Assembly (NCBI GenBank): GCA_951812925.1
Contig: OX638370.1
Span: 30,991,964-31,055,963, forward strand
DNA length: 64,000 bases
Reading direction: 5' to 3'
Origin: Calliopum simillimum
Taxonomy: Eukaryota > Arthropoda > Insecta > Diptera > Lauxaniidae
A model generated the notes under the pieces. It was not told the origin of the DNA, did not search any database, and saw nothing but the letters and a program-made list of their open reading frames with translations. The position numbers and the translations under genes are program-made. This document shows positions 9,924-21,493 of this stretch, one piece after another. The stretch's first letter is position 1. The number at the start of each line of letters is the position of its first letter.

Positions 9924-10066
9924 TCTTGGCCTTAAGTCTTGGTCTTGGTAGTTTTTCGGGATCAAGACGCAGATAAAATTTCAAGACTAAGACCAAGACT
10001 TAGTGCGTAAGACCAAGACTGCTTGGTTCAGATAATAATCCAGACTAAGACTGTATTCGGTCTCGG
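9924..10066. repeat. Degenerate TCTTGG / CCAAGA simple repeat
   Basis: Alternating runs such as AAGTCTTGGTCTTGGTAG and CAAGACTAAGACCAAGACTT, so motifs occur in both orientations and could fold back. A longer block of the same kind is at 37925-38460. Confidence 0.55.
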
Positions 10067-11184
10067 TCATTTAAAGTTAATAGGGGTAACATGCCCTTAA
10101 GGAATTTGGTTTATTCAAAATCCAACCGCTTTGAAAAATTTAATCTCGGTAATCTTGATCTTGGTTTACCCATCACTATCACCGGCTACCATTATTTCCC
10201 TCTTCCTAACATTTTTGGAGATCATTATCCCTTTTTTCCACCCTATTTTCACAATTTTAAGCAAAATCCAACACTGTTGTATGTTGTTGGTTGCAGTGAT
10301 GCTTGTTATTTTCTATTTTATACAGAAAATGAAACAAAAAACATGGAAAATAGAAAAAAAAAAAAAAATGGGAGTACATTTCAAGGAGCTATGTAGCATG
10401 TTTAAAAGAGCGTAAGCACACATAGACGCTTTATATAGACATACAAATAGACATACATAGATACAAACACGTATATATACAAAAGCAAAACACTTGAAGG
10501 CGCAATTTAAAACAGCAGCAGCAGAAGCAAAAACAAAAACAAAAGCAACTTCAAAAACTAGAAAAGCAAAAATAACAATAAAATTTAGAAGGAAGATTCC
10601 TTGCTACATTTTAGATCAACCCGACTATTTTTCTTCTTTTTACTCCCTATAAAGAGCTAAATCCTATGTAGTTTTATTAGATACGATAGAGTTAAGTTAA
10701 AAGCAAACAGCAAAAAGGAGTTGTAAGTGGAAATCTGCTCGTAAGTAAGTATGTGTGCGTTGTGTGTATGTAGTTGAAGACAACGAAATAACAGCAGCAT
10801 TTTCGCTAAAGGCGCTTATTTGTCTATTGAGGCGTAGCTGCTGTAAAAGAAGAAGTTACTATTTATTGTTGTTGTAAATAGTTGGTATATTCTTTCAAAG
10901 CCAGAAGGATATTTTGAATATTTCAAGAAAATAGTGGAAAAGTTTAAGAAAAGTTCATGATGCCAAATGACTTCAATGGCTATTATGTTAATTTATCCTG
11001 ATTTTAAGTGGATTTTACCGTTTTAAGCAGGATAATCCTATTTTCTTAAGCATCATTAAGCTAAAACCTTCCACTGAGTCTTCATTTGAAAAATCTGTTT
11101 TTTGTTCATCAAATGGTTAAATTCGAAATCTAGTTTTATTAAATAAAACAATTTTTCTGTCAAATTTTCCAGTTTCTCGGCCAT
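10067..11184. other. Noncoding DNA with host-like simple repeats
   Basis: CAG/CAA-rich stretch near 10512-10550, a TATATAGACATACAAATAGA-type stretch near 10425, and a GTAAGTAAGTATGTGTGCG stretch near 10741 that resembles a splice donor. No coding frame I would trust. It may be intron or UTR-type host DNA. Confidence 0.4.
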
Positions 11185-11495
11185 GTTAACAATTGCTTAT
11201 GGAAATTTAGCTGTGGTGAGATTTATAAGGAGATTTATTTTTGACAGTAAATTTCATAAGCGGGAAAATGAAGGTTATTTGTGGCAAAAATATTATTTTC
11301 TATTTTATATTTTTTATTTTTAGAATATTTTTCATAATATTTTCTTTTAAAATTTTTTTTTTTCTTTTCAATATTTTTTTCCATTTATATTTTTTTTTAA
11401 ATGACATTTAATGCCAACTGCCTAAGTTAAGGGTAGCCTTATTGAGATTTGTACGAAGATTTAAAATAAATCTCGTCAGTAGTAGATTTAAATAT
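11185..11495 (-). mobile_element. Decayed copy of a ~340-bp TIR MITE family
   Basis: On the minus strand this matches the element at 44813-45153. Shared blocks include GGAAATTTAGCTGTG, a GACAGTAAATTTCATAAG block, and AGATTTGTACGAAGATTTAA followed by AAATCTCGTC. It has poly(T)-rich expansions in the middle (11330-11400). Confidence 0.5.
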
Positions 11496-13259
11496 AGCGA
11501 TATGTGGATCAAAAAAAAAAAAAAAAAAAAATGTTTTCTGGTAACCATTGAAATATGTCCCTTGGCTTATTGTTACATTTTAATGAAAACTTTTAATAGT
11601 GCCAGCATTTTTTTTTGGACCTGAAACACAAAATTTCTATGGGAAACTTTTTTTGTTTGGTTACAAAACGAAATCGCTCATGCGATATGTTTTGTAGGAA
11701 AAATCTTACAAAGGCATAGTACACCTTCATGCTCTACATTGTTTGACACTTTACAAAAACATAGCATACTTTCAGGCCAAATTTTAAACGGGTGTCACGT
11801 TTGAAAATTTGAGATTTGTTATGTATTTCTAAAATCAATGTTCTGATATATAGACTAACTTTCCACAAATTTCTGATGCAGAACTGAAACAATTTTTTTT
11901 GTGCCTTTTTTGAGAAATTTGTTTTTTGTTATGAAGCCAAACAAAAAAGTTTTCTTTACAAATTTTGTGTTTCTTGTCCGAAAAATTTCTAGCAGTATTG
12001 AAGTTTTCACCAGAGTCATAATACTTATTTTGTAAGGAGTTTAACATTAAGCCAAGAACATAATTCAATGGCTACCAAAATTTTTTTGGCGACAAACTTT
12101 ACTATACACTACAAGCGTTTAATGCATTATATGGTCTCTAAACTGAAAACTGTTGGTTTGTATTTTTAATGATGAAAATTACCACTTTTTAACAGAGATA
12201 TGGATCAATGGATCTTATCAGTCTAAAGTTTATAATATTTGAGACAGAAAATACCAAACAACTCAACTACAATAGAAAAAACTGACTTAGTTTTTTTCAT
12301 TTCAATAGATACGGTATATTGTCTATACATCTTCTATGTAGTTTATTTGGACCTCAGGAAAAGATCAACGACATTGTAAGGGATCACATTTGATGGAAGC
12401 GATTCATTTTGACCCTATGCTCATGGTAGGAATTCAAGTAGAGTACGATATCTATCTACAAAAACTTCATAGCTACAAAAATTTAAAATTCTGGATTGGA
12501 ATGGGTTCGACAATTTCAATTGCCATTGATTAGTAGAAAAGCACTGCCAAAGGATTTATCGAAGGTTTATAAAGGTTCAAAGTTTGAAAAATCGAGTTTT
12601 ATGGAAAAACCGTAGGTATTTTTATGTTAAAAATGTAAATTTTTGAAATGAAATCTTCATTTCTCGTTTGCTACAACTTAAGAGATAACTTCACCATACT
12701 CCTATAAATATGTTCTCAAAAGTTTTGCAGAAATTTACAAAAAACGGCAAAAAAACGATCAATGCAAATTTTGAGATGAGATATTTTCTCTCCATAATTA
12801 TAAAACAATCATATTTTTGCATTTGGTTCTAATCAAAGAGACCCAGTAAATTCGCCAAAAAACCAAAAGTTCAGAACAAAAGTTAGAACTAAGAAAATAG
12901 TTAAAACAGAGACAACCAACTCTCGATATTAGGGTAGGTCGAATAGAATAGTCTGTGCACTAATTATATAGCTATGACTAAAGGCATTATATCTGTTCAA
13001 TTGAAACTTAAAATGACAAATCACTATAAAAAGCTTAATAACTACTAGACTAGAAATGACTTAATCATCAGCTACACAATCAATATGCAACATCGATTAG
13101 ATAACAAAACCGTAAGTGGATCTATCTATGTCTTTGTAAGTACCTAAATCCAAAACAAATAAATTCTTTAGCTTTCAAGAGTCCACATAGCACTTCAATA
13201 CAAAGTTTATTGCACTCCAATTCGATGAGATATGAAAAGATCTTAGCATAGAATCGATT
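11496..13259. other. AT-rich noncoding DNA
   Basis: Long A tract at ~11511-11530. No repeats matching elsewhere in the window, and no coding frame with convincing composition. Confidence 0.45.
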
Positions 13260-13262
13260 AAG

Positions 13263-13474
13263 TGGTGTGCGCACACCATAATAATAATTGGATCAAGCGT
13301 ACACAACATCAACACCAACAACAACATGGCGTGTCCAGCAGCGTTCAACATCCAACACGTTCAATTAAAGTACCAGGCACACAATCCACCCACACGAATG
13401 GCGCGGCGATGCAACGACGACGACAATCAAGAGACGATCATGTTAAACATCTAAACCATAACTATAAAATGTAA
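13263..13474 (+). CDS. Possible terminal coding exon of a host gene (unidentified)
   Basis: A 70-codon open frame with no ATG start, preceded directly by an in-frame TAA, ending in TAA at 13472-13474. It is less AT-rich than its surroundings and encodes a His/Gln/Asn-rich, basic, low-complexity peptide (HQHQQQHGVSSS; MQRRRQSRDDHVKH) of the type common in insect regulatory proteins. An AG at 13261-13262 could be a splice acceptor, but the polypyrimidine tract is poor. AATAAA at 13539-13544 is a plausible poly(A) signal. I do not recognise the protein. It may equally be an open stretch of CAA/CAC-rich noncoding DNA. Confidence 0.25.
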
Positions 13475-13962
13475 TTGAATACAAGAGGTGGATGGATGGG
13501 ATGGGATGGATAGATGAACAACAAACAGTGCGAAATGAAATAAAATTGTACAACAACTTCAACAAAAGGAAGTAGAAACTGTTCGTGGTGGTGGTGGGCC
13601 ACTTTGCTAAAGTCACTTTAAATCAGACGCGATATAAAAACATTGGAATGCGTTTTACTTTTTGGACACTTCCAGCAAAAGCTACATAGCTATGTGGCGA
13701 GTGTTGTGCTAAGTTTTCTACTTTTCTTGAGCAAATTGTTGAAAATGAAACCTAGCGGCTCGGGCTTATCTTCAACTATTGTTTTCACTTCCTTTACTTT
13801 TAGTGATTTTTGAACTTTTATAGAATTTTTCAGAAACTTAAGATTTATTTTTTTTTAAATATTTTTAAGTTATTTGAAATATAAAGACCTTCAAGTCTTT
13901 TTTTAAATTTCTTTGAAGATTTGAAAATTCTTCGATACATATATTTCTAGGCTTCTTTTATA
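13475..13962. other. Noncoding DNA after the possible exon
   Basis: Contains GGATGGATGGGATGGGAT-type short repeats (13487-13515), the possible poly(A) signal AATAAA at 13539-13544, a GGTGGTGGTGG run near 13585, and AT-rich DNA. Confidence 0.4.
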
Positions 13963-14372
13963 TACAAGAATCAACTACTGGTCAAAATTTGACCACAAAT
14001 GTATCAAATAATTTTGTTACTTTTTGAAAAATTTTAGTACTTTTTTGGTATTTGGTACAAAATAGAAAAGCTCATTTATCATCTCTGATATAATGACAAA
14101 TGTGAAACGAAAAGAAAACAAAACACATGAAGTCAGTGTCAGTCAGTTTTTTGTCTTTTTCTTTGTGCTGTTTCCTCTTTTCAGCTCAGTGTGACCGCGT
14201 ATTTTATCGTTGCTAATACTGAAAAATTTGCATTTAAATTTACCTGGCTTAATGGCCAGCTTTGTGCACATTAAGACAAAAATACCTTTCTAATGGTGTA
14301 TAATTTAAAGTCGTGCTCCATTTCTAACATAGTAAAAAAGGTAGGACAAATTGTTGTCTTGCGTATTAATGT
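13963..14372 (-). repeat. Unclassified ~420-bp interspersed repeat
   Basis: Complete copy in the same orientation as 8966-9392. It shares the ACACATGAAGTCAGTGTCAG, GTGACCGCGTATTTTATCG and CATAGTAAAAAAGGTAGGAC blocks. Confidence 0.75.
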
Positions 14373-15475
14373 AAAGATTTCGATTTCGTATTCGGGTGAT
14401 TCTACCTAAAAAAGAACGAAAATACATCATTTGCTGGACAATCTTTTTTTGTTTACATCCGAGTTCTGACAAATAGTCTAAGTTCAGCTTATTTCTTTTT
14501 TGTACGGGCCGGTCAAAAAAATAAGATGCACAAATTTTATGGATGTTTAAAAAAAATAGTTTAGAGGAGTGTATCTAAGGAAAATAATCGTGTTAAGCGC
14601 TGTTTGTTAAATCCCATTTATTTTTACTACTAAGGAACAAAAATTAGAACTTCAAGCTTCCAGGAGGCTGAGACCAGGGACCTGAGATTTTTACACATTT
14701 CGGTCAATAGTTATATCAAAAATTATGGATTTCAATAGCCAAAATGCCAAAAATTTGTAAGCTATATATGTTATTATAAATACCTAAAAAATATATTTTT
14801 CACGAAAAATATATTTGAAAAGGGGGCTTACGTGCGAAAATAAGTTTTCGTGAAAACAGCTGGAAAACAACTTTTAAAGGCCAATTTATGAGAATTGGCA
14901 AAAAATTTGGAAAATTTTTTTTTGACACCTAAGCACCCTTTTCATAGACCAGGTCACATGTAGGGTCCTGAAAATCTGACCGGCCATGACACTAACTCAC
15001 ACACAAAACTCGGCATATCGAATAAAATATCTACGGACGATGCAGCCGATCCTGAGGTAACTTCACTTCGGCGATTCCCATCAATAAAACAGCAACTCGC
15101 CAGATATACTAATTCATTCAAATTTTCAGATATTTTGATATTCCATGAGGCTGAGAAAAAAGTCGAGTGATAATTATTAATGCACACTATTGACTATACA
15201 TCTCGTTTCTAGTGCAAAATGTATGTATGCACACTCGCAATCAAATTTAATGTAGCATTAAAACTTTAATTTGGGAAGGGAGACATGACAGGAGACTGAG
15301 GATTTAAAGCTATATATTTGTGTGAAATATCTTTGAGATCGAATTAGTTTTCATTGTCGCACTACGTATATAAACAATTAAGATGTTCAATTTTGCTCCT
15401 AAATCAATGCAAAAAGTATACATAATAAGGTGAGCCGCAGAATATTCCCTCGTGATCAAGATTTTTCGACCTTTA
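14373..15475. other. AT-rich noncoding DNA
   Basis: A GGCCGGTCA at ~14507 and TGACCGGCC at ~14977 form a 9-bp inverted pair, but internal sequence does not pair. No gene seen. Confidence 0.45.
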
Positions 15476-15998
15476 CAAACTTTTGGTTCCACTCAAATGC
15501 GGCCAAAAAAAAACGGCCAAAAAAAAGGGGCCAAAAAATAGCGGCCAAAAAAAAGCGGCCAAAGAAAAAAAGGGGCCAAATACAAAAAGAGGCCAAAAAA
15601 TAGCGGCCAAAAAAAAGGGGCCAAAAAATAGCGGCCAAAAAAAAAAGCGGCCAAAGGAAAAAAGAGGCCAAAAATGGTTAAAGTGTTAAATTATCATTAT
15701 TTTATTAAAAATCAAAGACATTAGGTAAAATAGTAAAGTTAAGAAGTACAATGAAGTTAATTATAGTGAATGTGATTGCTGACATTAGTTAAGTATTATT
15801 ATTTTTGGCCTCTTTTTTCCTTTGGCCGCTTTTTTTTGGCCGCTATTTTTTGGCCCCTTTTTTTTGGCCGCTATTTTTTGGCCCCTTTTTTTTGGCCCCT
15901 TTTTATATTTGGCCCCTTTTTTATTTGGCCGCTTTTTGTTGGCCGCTATTTTTTGTTAGCTATTTTTTTGGCCGCTTTTGAGTGCCACCCAAACTTTT
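15476..15998. mobile_element. Foldback (FB)-like element with GGCCAAAAAA repeats in both arms
   Basis: A 9-bp direct repeat, CAAACTTTT, flanks the element at 15476-15484 and 15990-15998. The ends GGTTCCACTCAAATGCGGCC (15485) and, reverse complemented, GGTGGCACTCAAAAGCGGCC (to 15989) match at 17 of 20 positions. Each arm is a tandem of short units like GCGGCCAAAAAATA and GGGGCCAAAAAATA: left arm 15499-15675, right arm 15806-15980 as the complement. A ~130-bp unique middle has no ORF. Long arms of tandem repeats plus a 9-bp duplication is the architecture of Drosophila Foldback elements (MULE-related), though the repeat sequence itself is not one I know. Confidence 0.8.
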
Positions 15999-17384
15999 AC
16001 GGTTTTTTAAAAAGTTGTCAAAAGATGTTGAATTTTTTTAAGATTTTATGTTGATTTTATACATACTCCCTCATAAAAATGCAGATAATTCAATTTGAAA
16101 GATTTCTGCACAACTCTGTCCAATATTCGTCCGCATATCTGTCACAATTCTACACAACCGCGAGAATTTAGAAAAAAAAAAAAAAAAAAACAAAGACAGA
16201 CCTCAACAAATGCACGTAAAAACTGCACGAAACAAATGTTACAATCCAAACTAATTTAATTGAAATTAGAGGTCGCTTGTATAAAAGCGAACACAACATA
16301 ACATGCACCAGAGGGGGAGACACCTTCAAGTAATCGTAAATCATAAATGGCACAAATACTTACGAAGAATATACGATACGATAAAAGTGTCTGCAAAGTA
16401 AAATGTGTATCAGTAAGAATTTAAAAGTTTTCTTCTTTCTAGAGCATGAAGAAAATTTTTTAGTGTGCGCACCACTAGATACTCCTTTAGACAATGAAAA
16501 ATGTAGCATGTTAAGTGATGAAAATTTGTTTCAAGACCCTTAAGGCATTTGCGCTCTTAAGTTTGAGATTCTTGAAAAATCGTCACGGCAGTGCAACAAC
16601 GTAAGTATGATACGTCGTCGTTGTCGTCGCTGACTCTTTCAAGTGCTCGTTACATAGCTAGAGTTGCCTAAAGCGTAGAGAATGCGTTTTAAGTTTGGAG
16701 AGTATAGTATTTGATATGATGAAGCTGAACGACGCGTCGTCAATGTGCATCTTGGAATGCTATTGAAATTCGCAATATATTTTTTTTTAGTTTTTTTCTT
16801 TTCATGGGAATAAATTTTGGAGAAAAGTAGCATACTGTGGTCACATTCTTACCGGTTGTTTTTTTATACTATGAAATTGTTGCTTACCTGCAAAAGAAGA
16901 AAAAAGAGTGGTAAAATTATTGAAATTCATGTTTTTGAGGAATATTTTAACTTTTTAACAGTTATGTTTATATCTATAATATGTATATTTAATTATTCAA
17001 TATAAGTCTATGTGAGAAACACTAAACATTTGTAGTGTTTTGGCTATATCTTATAGGCATTTGTAGTGTTTTGGCCAGCGATTTTTTGATTATTTGAGCG
17101 GCTTATAAGTTTTGTTAGGGAGTTAGTATTTTCGGATTTTAAAATATAATTTTAAGTTTCATTTAATGTGGTAGGTGGTCAAAATCGTCACATTGCTGAG
17201 GTAAAATTTTTGCCATTGTTACAAGGGCTATAAATACTTATCCCACATTATACTTATAAGAATCTGGTGGATATATTAGATATACGACTCAAATGGCCTT
17301 AGCTTCAATCTTATCAGCCAACTAATGGCAAGAGAATGCTCAACAATAAAACTTTATTTGAAGAAAACTCATAATTAAAAATTT
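15999..17384. other. AT-rich noncoding DNA
   Basis: Poly(A) at ~16172-16190, a GTCGTCGTTGTCGTCG stretch near 16612-16628, and a duplicated CATTTGTAGTGTTTTGGC (near 17026 and 17058). No gene recognised. Confidence 0.45.
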
Positions 17385-17935
17385 TTTTCTGGGTTATTTC
17401 CAAAGTTACTTTCTGCAACTGAAACCGATTGGCCTATCAGCTTAGTATTCTGAGATATTTGAGATGGAAAACATAAAAAATGCCTTTTTTGGAGGATAAA
17501 GATGTAGAAATATTTTTTTTTATATTTTACGTGATCATGTAGTACAACTCTTTTTTTTGAAAATGAGGTCTTGAAAGGTGCCGTGCGGTTTTTTTTTTTT
17601 AAGTTATGATAGTTTTAATATGACTTCATCAAATTCTATAAATAGCTTATACGACACAGGCTTTTAATTTCATAATGTTATCTCAAATCGGTCATTACTT
17701 TTGAAGAAAACATTGTATGGCAGCTTTTGAAGAAAAAGAGTTGTAGTACGAGCACGTGATGAGTTAGGTAAAAAATAATAAAAAAACTTGTGCAGTCTGC
17801 ATCTAACTTTAAAAATAGCCATATTTTGTGTATTCAACCTCAAATAACTCAAAATACTAAGCTGATGGCTGATGAGCTAATGCTGACTTGGGACTTAAAT
17901 TGTATGAAAAAATTCCTTCGGAAATGAACCACAGC
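17385..17935. mobile_element. ~550-bp hairpin element
   Basis: ATCAGCTTAGTATTCTGAGA near 17437 pairs with AAATACTAAGCTGAT near 17850. GTAGTACAACTCTTTTT near 17539 pairs with AAAAAGAGTTGTAGTACG near 17735. Outer blocks GGTTATTTCCAAAG and the complement of GGAAATGAACCA also pair. The arms are diverged, so it is old. There is no ORF and no clear target duplication. Confidence 0.6.
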
Positions 17936-18064
17936 TGCCTGGAAAATTTCACAACTCCAAAACATTTGCTCTTAAAATGAAGCACAAAATGCTATATATA
18001 TATCTCTTTTTGTTATAAATGATGTACTTAACTAAAAACATCAATGACAAGGTTTTGCACTTTA

Positions 18065-18489
18065 TGCTCTACAGCTTCGAAAATGATCGAGAAAGCTGAA
18101 ATCAAAATCTGTTCAGAAAGTTTAAAAATGTTAAAGAAGTTGAAAACTGGAAAAGTCGAAAATGCGATAAAAATAAAGAAATTGAAAAAAATGGTAGATC
18201 TTGAGAAACTCGAAAACTGTTAAAAAAGTTAAAAAATGTTGCATATGTCGAAAGAATAGAAATATGTTGAAAATATGGAAAATTGCTTAATATGTATTAC
18301 TTTGAAAGGCCGAAAAATATACTTATAGTAATGTTAATGTAAATGTGAAAAAAGTCCTAAAATGGAGAAATCAGTTTGTTGAAAAAGTTGAGAGAGCCAA
18401 AAAATATTTTTAATGTTCAAATTTCAAGAAATGTTGGAAAGGTCGAAAAATTTGAAGAACATTGAAAGTGTAATAATTCATAATCTATA
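18065..18489. repeat. Degenerate ~20-bp minisatellite, left part
   Basis: Loose repeats of GTTGAAAAAGTCGAAAAAT. The array resumes at 18912 after an inserted interspersed repeat. Related arrays lie at 25610-26375 and 27000-27130. Confidence 0.6.
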
Positions 18490-18911
18490 TATTAGCACGC
18501 AAGACAAACATTTATCCTACCTTTTTTACTCTGTTAGAAATGGACCACGACTTTGAATTATATACCATTGGAAAGGTATTTGTGTGTAAATGTGCAAAAA
18601 GTTAAAATTATTTTAATATTTAACCATTAAGCCCGATAAATTTAAATGCAAAATTTTCAGTATTAGCAACGATAAAATACGCGGTCACATAGAGCTGAAA
18701 AGAGGATATAGCACAAAGAGAAAGACAGAAAGCTGACTGACACTGACTTCATGTGTTTTGTTTCCTTTTCGTTTCACATTTGTCATTGTACCATAAGCTT
18801 TTCTTTTTTGTACCGAATAACAAAAAAAAGTAGGTACTAAAATTGTCCAAAAAGTACCCAAATTATTTAATACATTTCTAGTCATATTTTGACCATTGGG
18901 CGATACTAGTC
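18490..18911 (+). repeat. Unclassified ~420-bp interspersed repeat
   Basis: Complete copy from GCACGCAAGACAAACATT to TTTGACCATTGGGCGATACT, inserted in a minisatellite. That placement gives clear outer limits for the family: the AATACGCAAGAC end and the GGGCGATAC end. The two ends are not inverted repeats of each other. Confidence 0.8.
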
Positions 18912-19325
18912 AAAGTAAAAACTCGAAAATGTTGCAGATTTATTTAAAACAGGAAGTCTCAAGAATTTTTGGAAAAAATCTTACAAAATTTTAAAACGGC
19001 GATGATGTTAACAAAAGGTTAAAAAAAGAAAGTGGAAAAAACTTCAAAAATGTGGGCGTCATAAAAAAAAAAGTAAACGTCAAGGAATATTGATAAGTCA
19101 TAAAAATAATTTAAAGCCGAATATATTTTCAAAAATGTTCAAAAAGGCCGAAAAATTTAGGGAATGCAGAAAAAGTAAAATATTAAGAACAAGTAGTACT
19201 TATTAATTATAATTATTAATTATAATATTATTATAATATATTAAGCAATTTTGACAAAGTCAAAAAAATGTTGAAAAAGTCGACAAATGTTGACAAAGTC
19301 AAAAAATGTTGACAAAAGCTAGAAA
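18912..19325. repeat. Degenerate ~20-bp minisatellite, right part
   Basis: Continues the GTCGAAAAATGTTGAAAAAG-type array. An AT-only patch at 19198-19245 (TTATAATTATTAATTATAAT) interrupts it. Confidence 0.55.
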
Positions 19326-20691
19326 TCAATGTTTGTTTGTCTTATCGGAAGGTTTATTATTTTCAAAAATATAAAATTTTTTTTTGAATAAAAATCCACC
19401 CTTTTTTATTTTCATTTTCAGAAAAATGTTTATTATTATATTGCTAAAGAAAAAGAGTAAAATAGAAATGCAGCAAACGCAGCAATTTACATGACTGCGG
19501 CGCTTAATATTATGCTGCTGCAAATTGGCAATTGGTGTCGATAAAATTGCTATGTAGCATGAGCGGGTGTTGATAAAAAAAGCTCAAATTTCTATTTATT
19601 AGCATATGGACTCAAGTGACAGGCGTCAAAAATGTTTGTATAAAAATTTACAAATAAATTGACTTGCGTTTGCAAAACGTAAAAAACCGAAAAAAATCCT
19701 AGTGGCTGTAGCACAATTTAATTGAATTACATTCGAATACGCTGCTGCAAGCATTTTTTTATTGATTATTTTCCACTTTTTATCATTGTCAATATGGCAA
19801 CTTGGTGTGGTCTGGAAGTCAAGCGCTTGATTGGCGCGCGCAATGCAGTTGACACTCGAAATAAAGTTGCCACAGCCTCAGCCCCAGCATGTGTGCAGAT
19901 GTCAAAAATTGTCATTATTTTCTGTTTTGTCTGTTTGTTTGTTTTTTTCTCGCTATTTGTTAGTTCAACTATAAAAATAACCGCAGGTTAAATATCAACT
20001 TAATTGAGTTATTTAAAAAAACGGGTAAAAATTGTGATTTTTAAAAGTTTTAGCAAATATAAAAATAAAATGAAAAATGCCCAAATTTGTGGAAAAAAAA
20101 ACTGTCAACAGCAGAGTCATAAATCTTAATAACCACAGTATTTTGTTAATAAAATACATACGCTGTTAATAAGTTTTATATACTTCATTTCCTCATTATT
20201 GCGCGCTCTTGTCCACAAGATTGCAATCTATTTTTTATGCTAAAATGATCGATTTTGGGTTTCAGTTTATATTTAAAACAATCAATTAAAGAAATTTAAT
20301 CCACAAAATGTGTAATTAACTTTTGATTATCATAAAATGTGGAGTGGTAAATATGAGTACGTATGGATGTAGTATATAAAATGTACACAAATACGCATAT
20401 GTATTTATTACGTTACATCACGACAATAAGCCATATATTGTGCCAGTGTTGCTTTTGCTGCTTTTGGTTTTATGTTAAACCTTTATTGAGCTAATGGTTT
20501 ACGTGGTATTTATGGGTGTAAAATAAATAGTAATGGACATTTAAAAAGGATGTATAAAACATGTTACAGTTTAATGTTTATCTACAAAGCTTAAGCCGAA
20601 AAAATCACAACCGATAAATGAAAGAAAAATTATAAATATTAACAACATTCTATCAGTCATTATTCCTTTAAAAACCTTCGGTTAACATACT
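19326..20691. other. Noncoding DNA with one less AT-rich patch
   Basis: Positions 19795-19905 are clearly richer in G+C (TTGATTGGCGCGCGCAATGC and GCCACAGCCTCAGCCCCAGC). No coding frame there starts with ATG and looks protein-like. A conserved host element is possible. The rest is AT-rich. Confidence 0.4.
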
Positions 20692-20837
20692 ATAAATACC
20701 ATACACTGGCTGAAAAGAATGCGAATTCAGATAAGTGCCACGCCCACTTTTTGACGCGTTAAATTATCCAATCGTTAAAAAGTTGACGTGGCACTTATCT
20801 GATTTCGTCAACTTTTCGACCAGTGTATGGTATTTAT
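20692..20837. mobile_element. 146-bp palindromic MITE
   Basis: Two ~63-bp arms are reverse complements. ATAAATACCATACACTGG at 20692 pairs with CCAGTGTATGGTATTTAT ending at 20837, and AGATAAGTGCCACG pairs with CGTGGCACTTATCT. There is almost no loop. Confidence 0.8.
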
Positions 20838-20920
20838 GTTCCCCATCCCTCCACCAATTTTCATCAAAACAGCTTTTATAGTTTGTGGGATATGTATTAC
20901 AATCTAAAACCGTGAAATTA

Positions 20921-21218
20921 CACAGGCCCACAAAAAAAAAAAGTACCCTGCGCGTAAGATCAGACCACCTCAACTTTATGTTTTTGGGGTCGCTGAATCC
21001 GAATATGGTGCCAGAATAGCGAAGTTGGTTCGCGTTTTTTCAGAAATCAGCAATTACGCTGAAAATTTGAGATTTTTTTCAGCATTATTTCTGATTTCTG
21101 AAAAAACGCGAACCAACTCAGCTACTCTGGCACTATATTCGGATTCAGCGACCCCGAAAACATAAAGTTCAGGTGGTCTGATCTTTCGCGCAGGGTCCTT
21201 TTTTTTTGTGGGCCTGTG
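20921..21218. mobile_element. 298-bp palindromic MITE with TTA duplication
   Basis: Ends CACAGGCCCAC at 20921 and GTGGGCCTGTG at 21218, flanked by TTA at 20918-20920 and 21219-21221. The arms pair over ~140 bp (GATCAGACCACCT, GGGGTCGCTGAATCCG, AACTTCGC, AAAAAACGCG), leaving a tiny loop. A 3-bp TWA duplication is typical of PIF/Harbinger-type elements. The same family is present as a dimer at 62444-63018. Confidence 0.85.
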
Positions 21219-21493
21219 TTATTAATCCTTTCTTTGGCTTTGAAAAACCCTTGTTTTGTATTGGCTTTAAACTCGTAAAGTAGTGATCCAACCGAAAAAT
21301 GGTATAAAAATGGCTTGTTGAAAATAATTTTGGCTATCCAAATCCATTGACAAAAATTAATTTTACCATTTGCTGCTTTTGTTATGTAAGTAGACCCCAA
21401 AGCACTTTTAAGCGAGGACAACTCAGGATTCTGACGTGATAGAAAAAAAGCAATTTCAGATTCATAATGTATGTATGTATTCTCCTTTAACTC

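Noticed and set aside
14507..14985. GGCCGGTCA / TGACCGGCC inverted pair
   Set aside because: Only 9 bp pair, internal sequence does not, and no flanking duplication.
15456..16054. Frames rich in Phe/Trp/Leu or Lys/Gly in the Foldback-like arms
   Set aside because: Translation of GGCCAAAAAA units; no independent evidence of coding.
19722..19991. 89-residue frame with a hydrophobic C-terminus
   Set aside because: No ATG at its start, and the hydrophobic end comes from a T-rich tract (TTTGTTTGTTTTTTTC). No family recognised.
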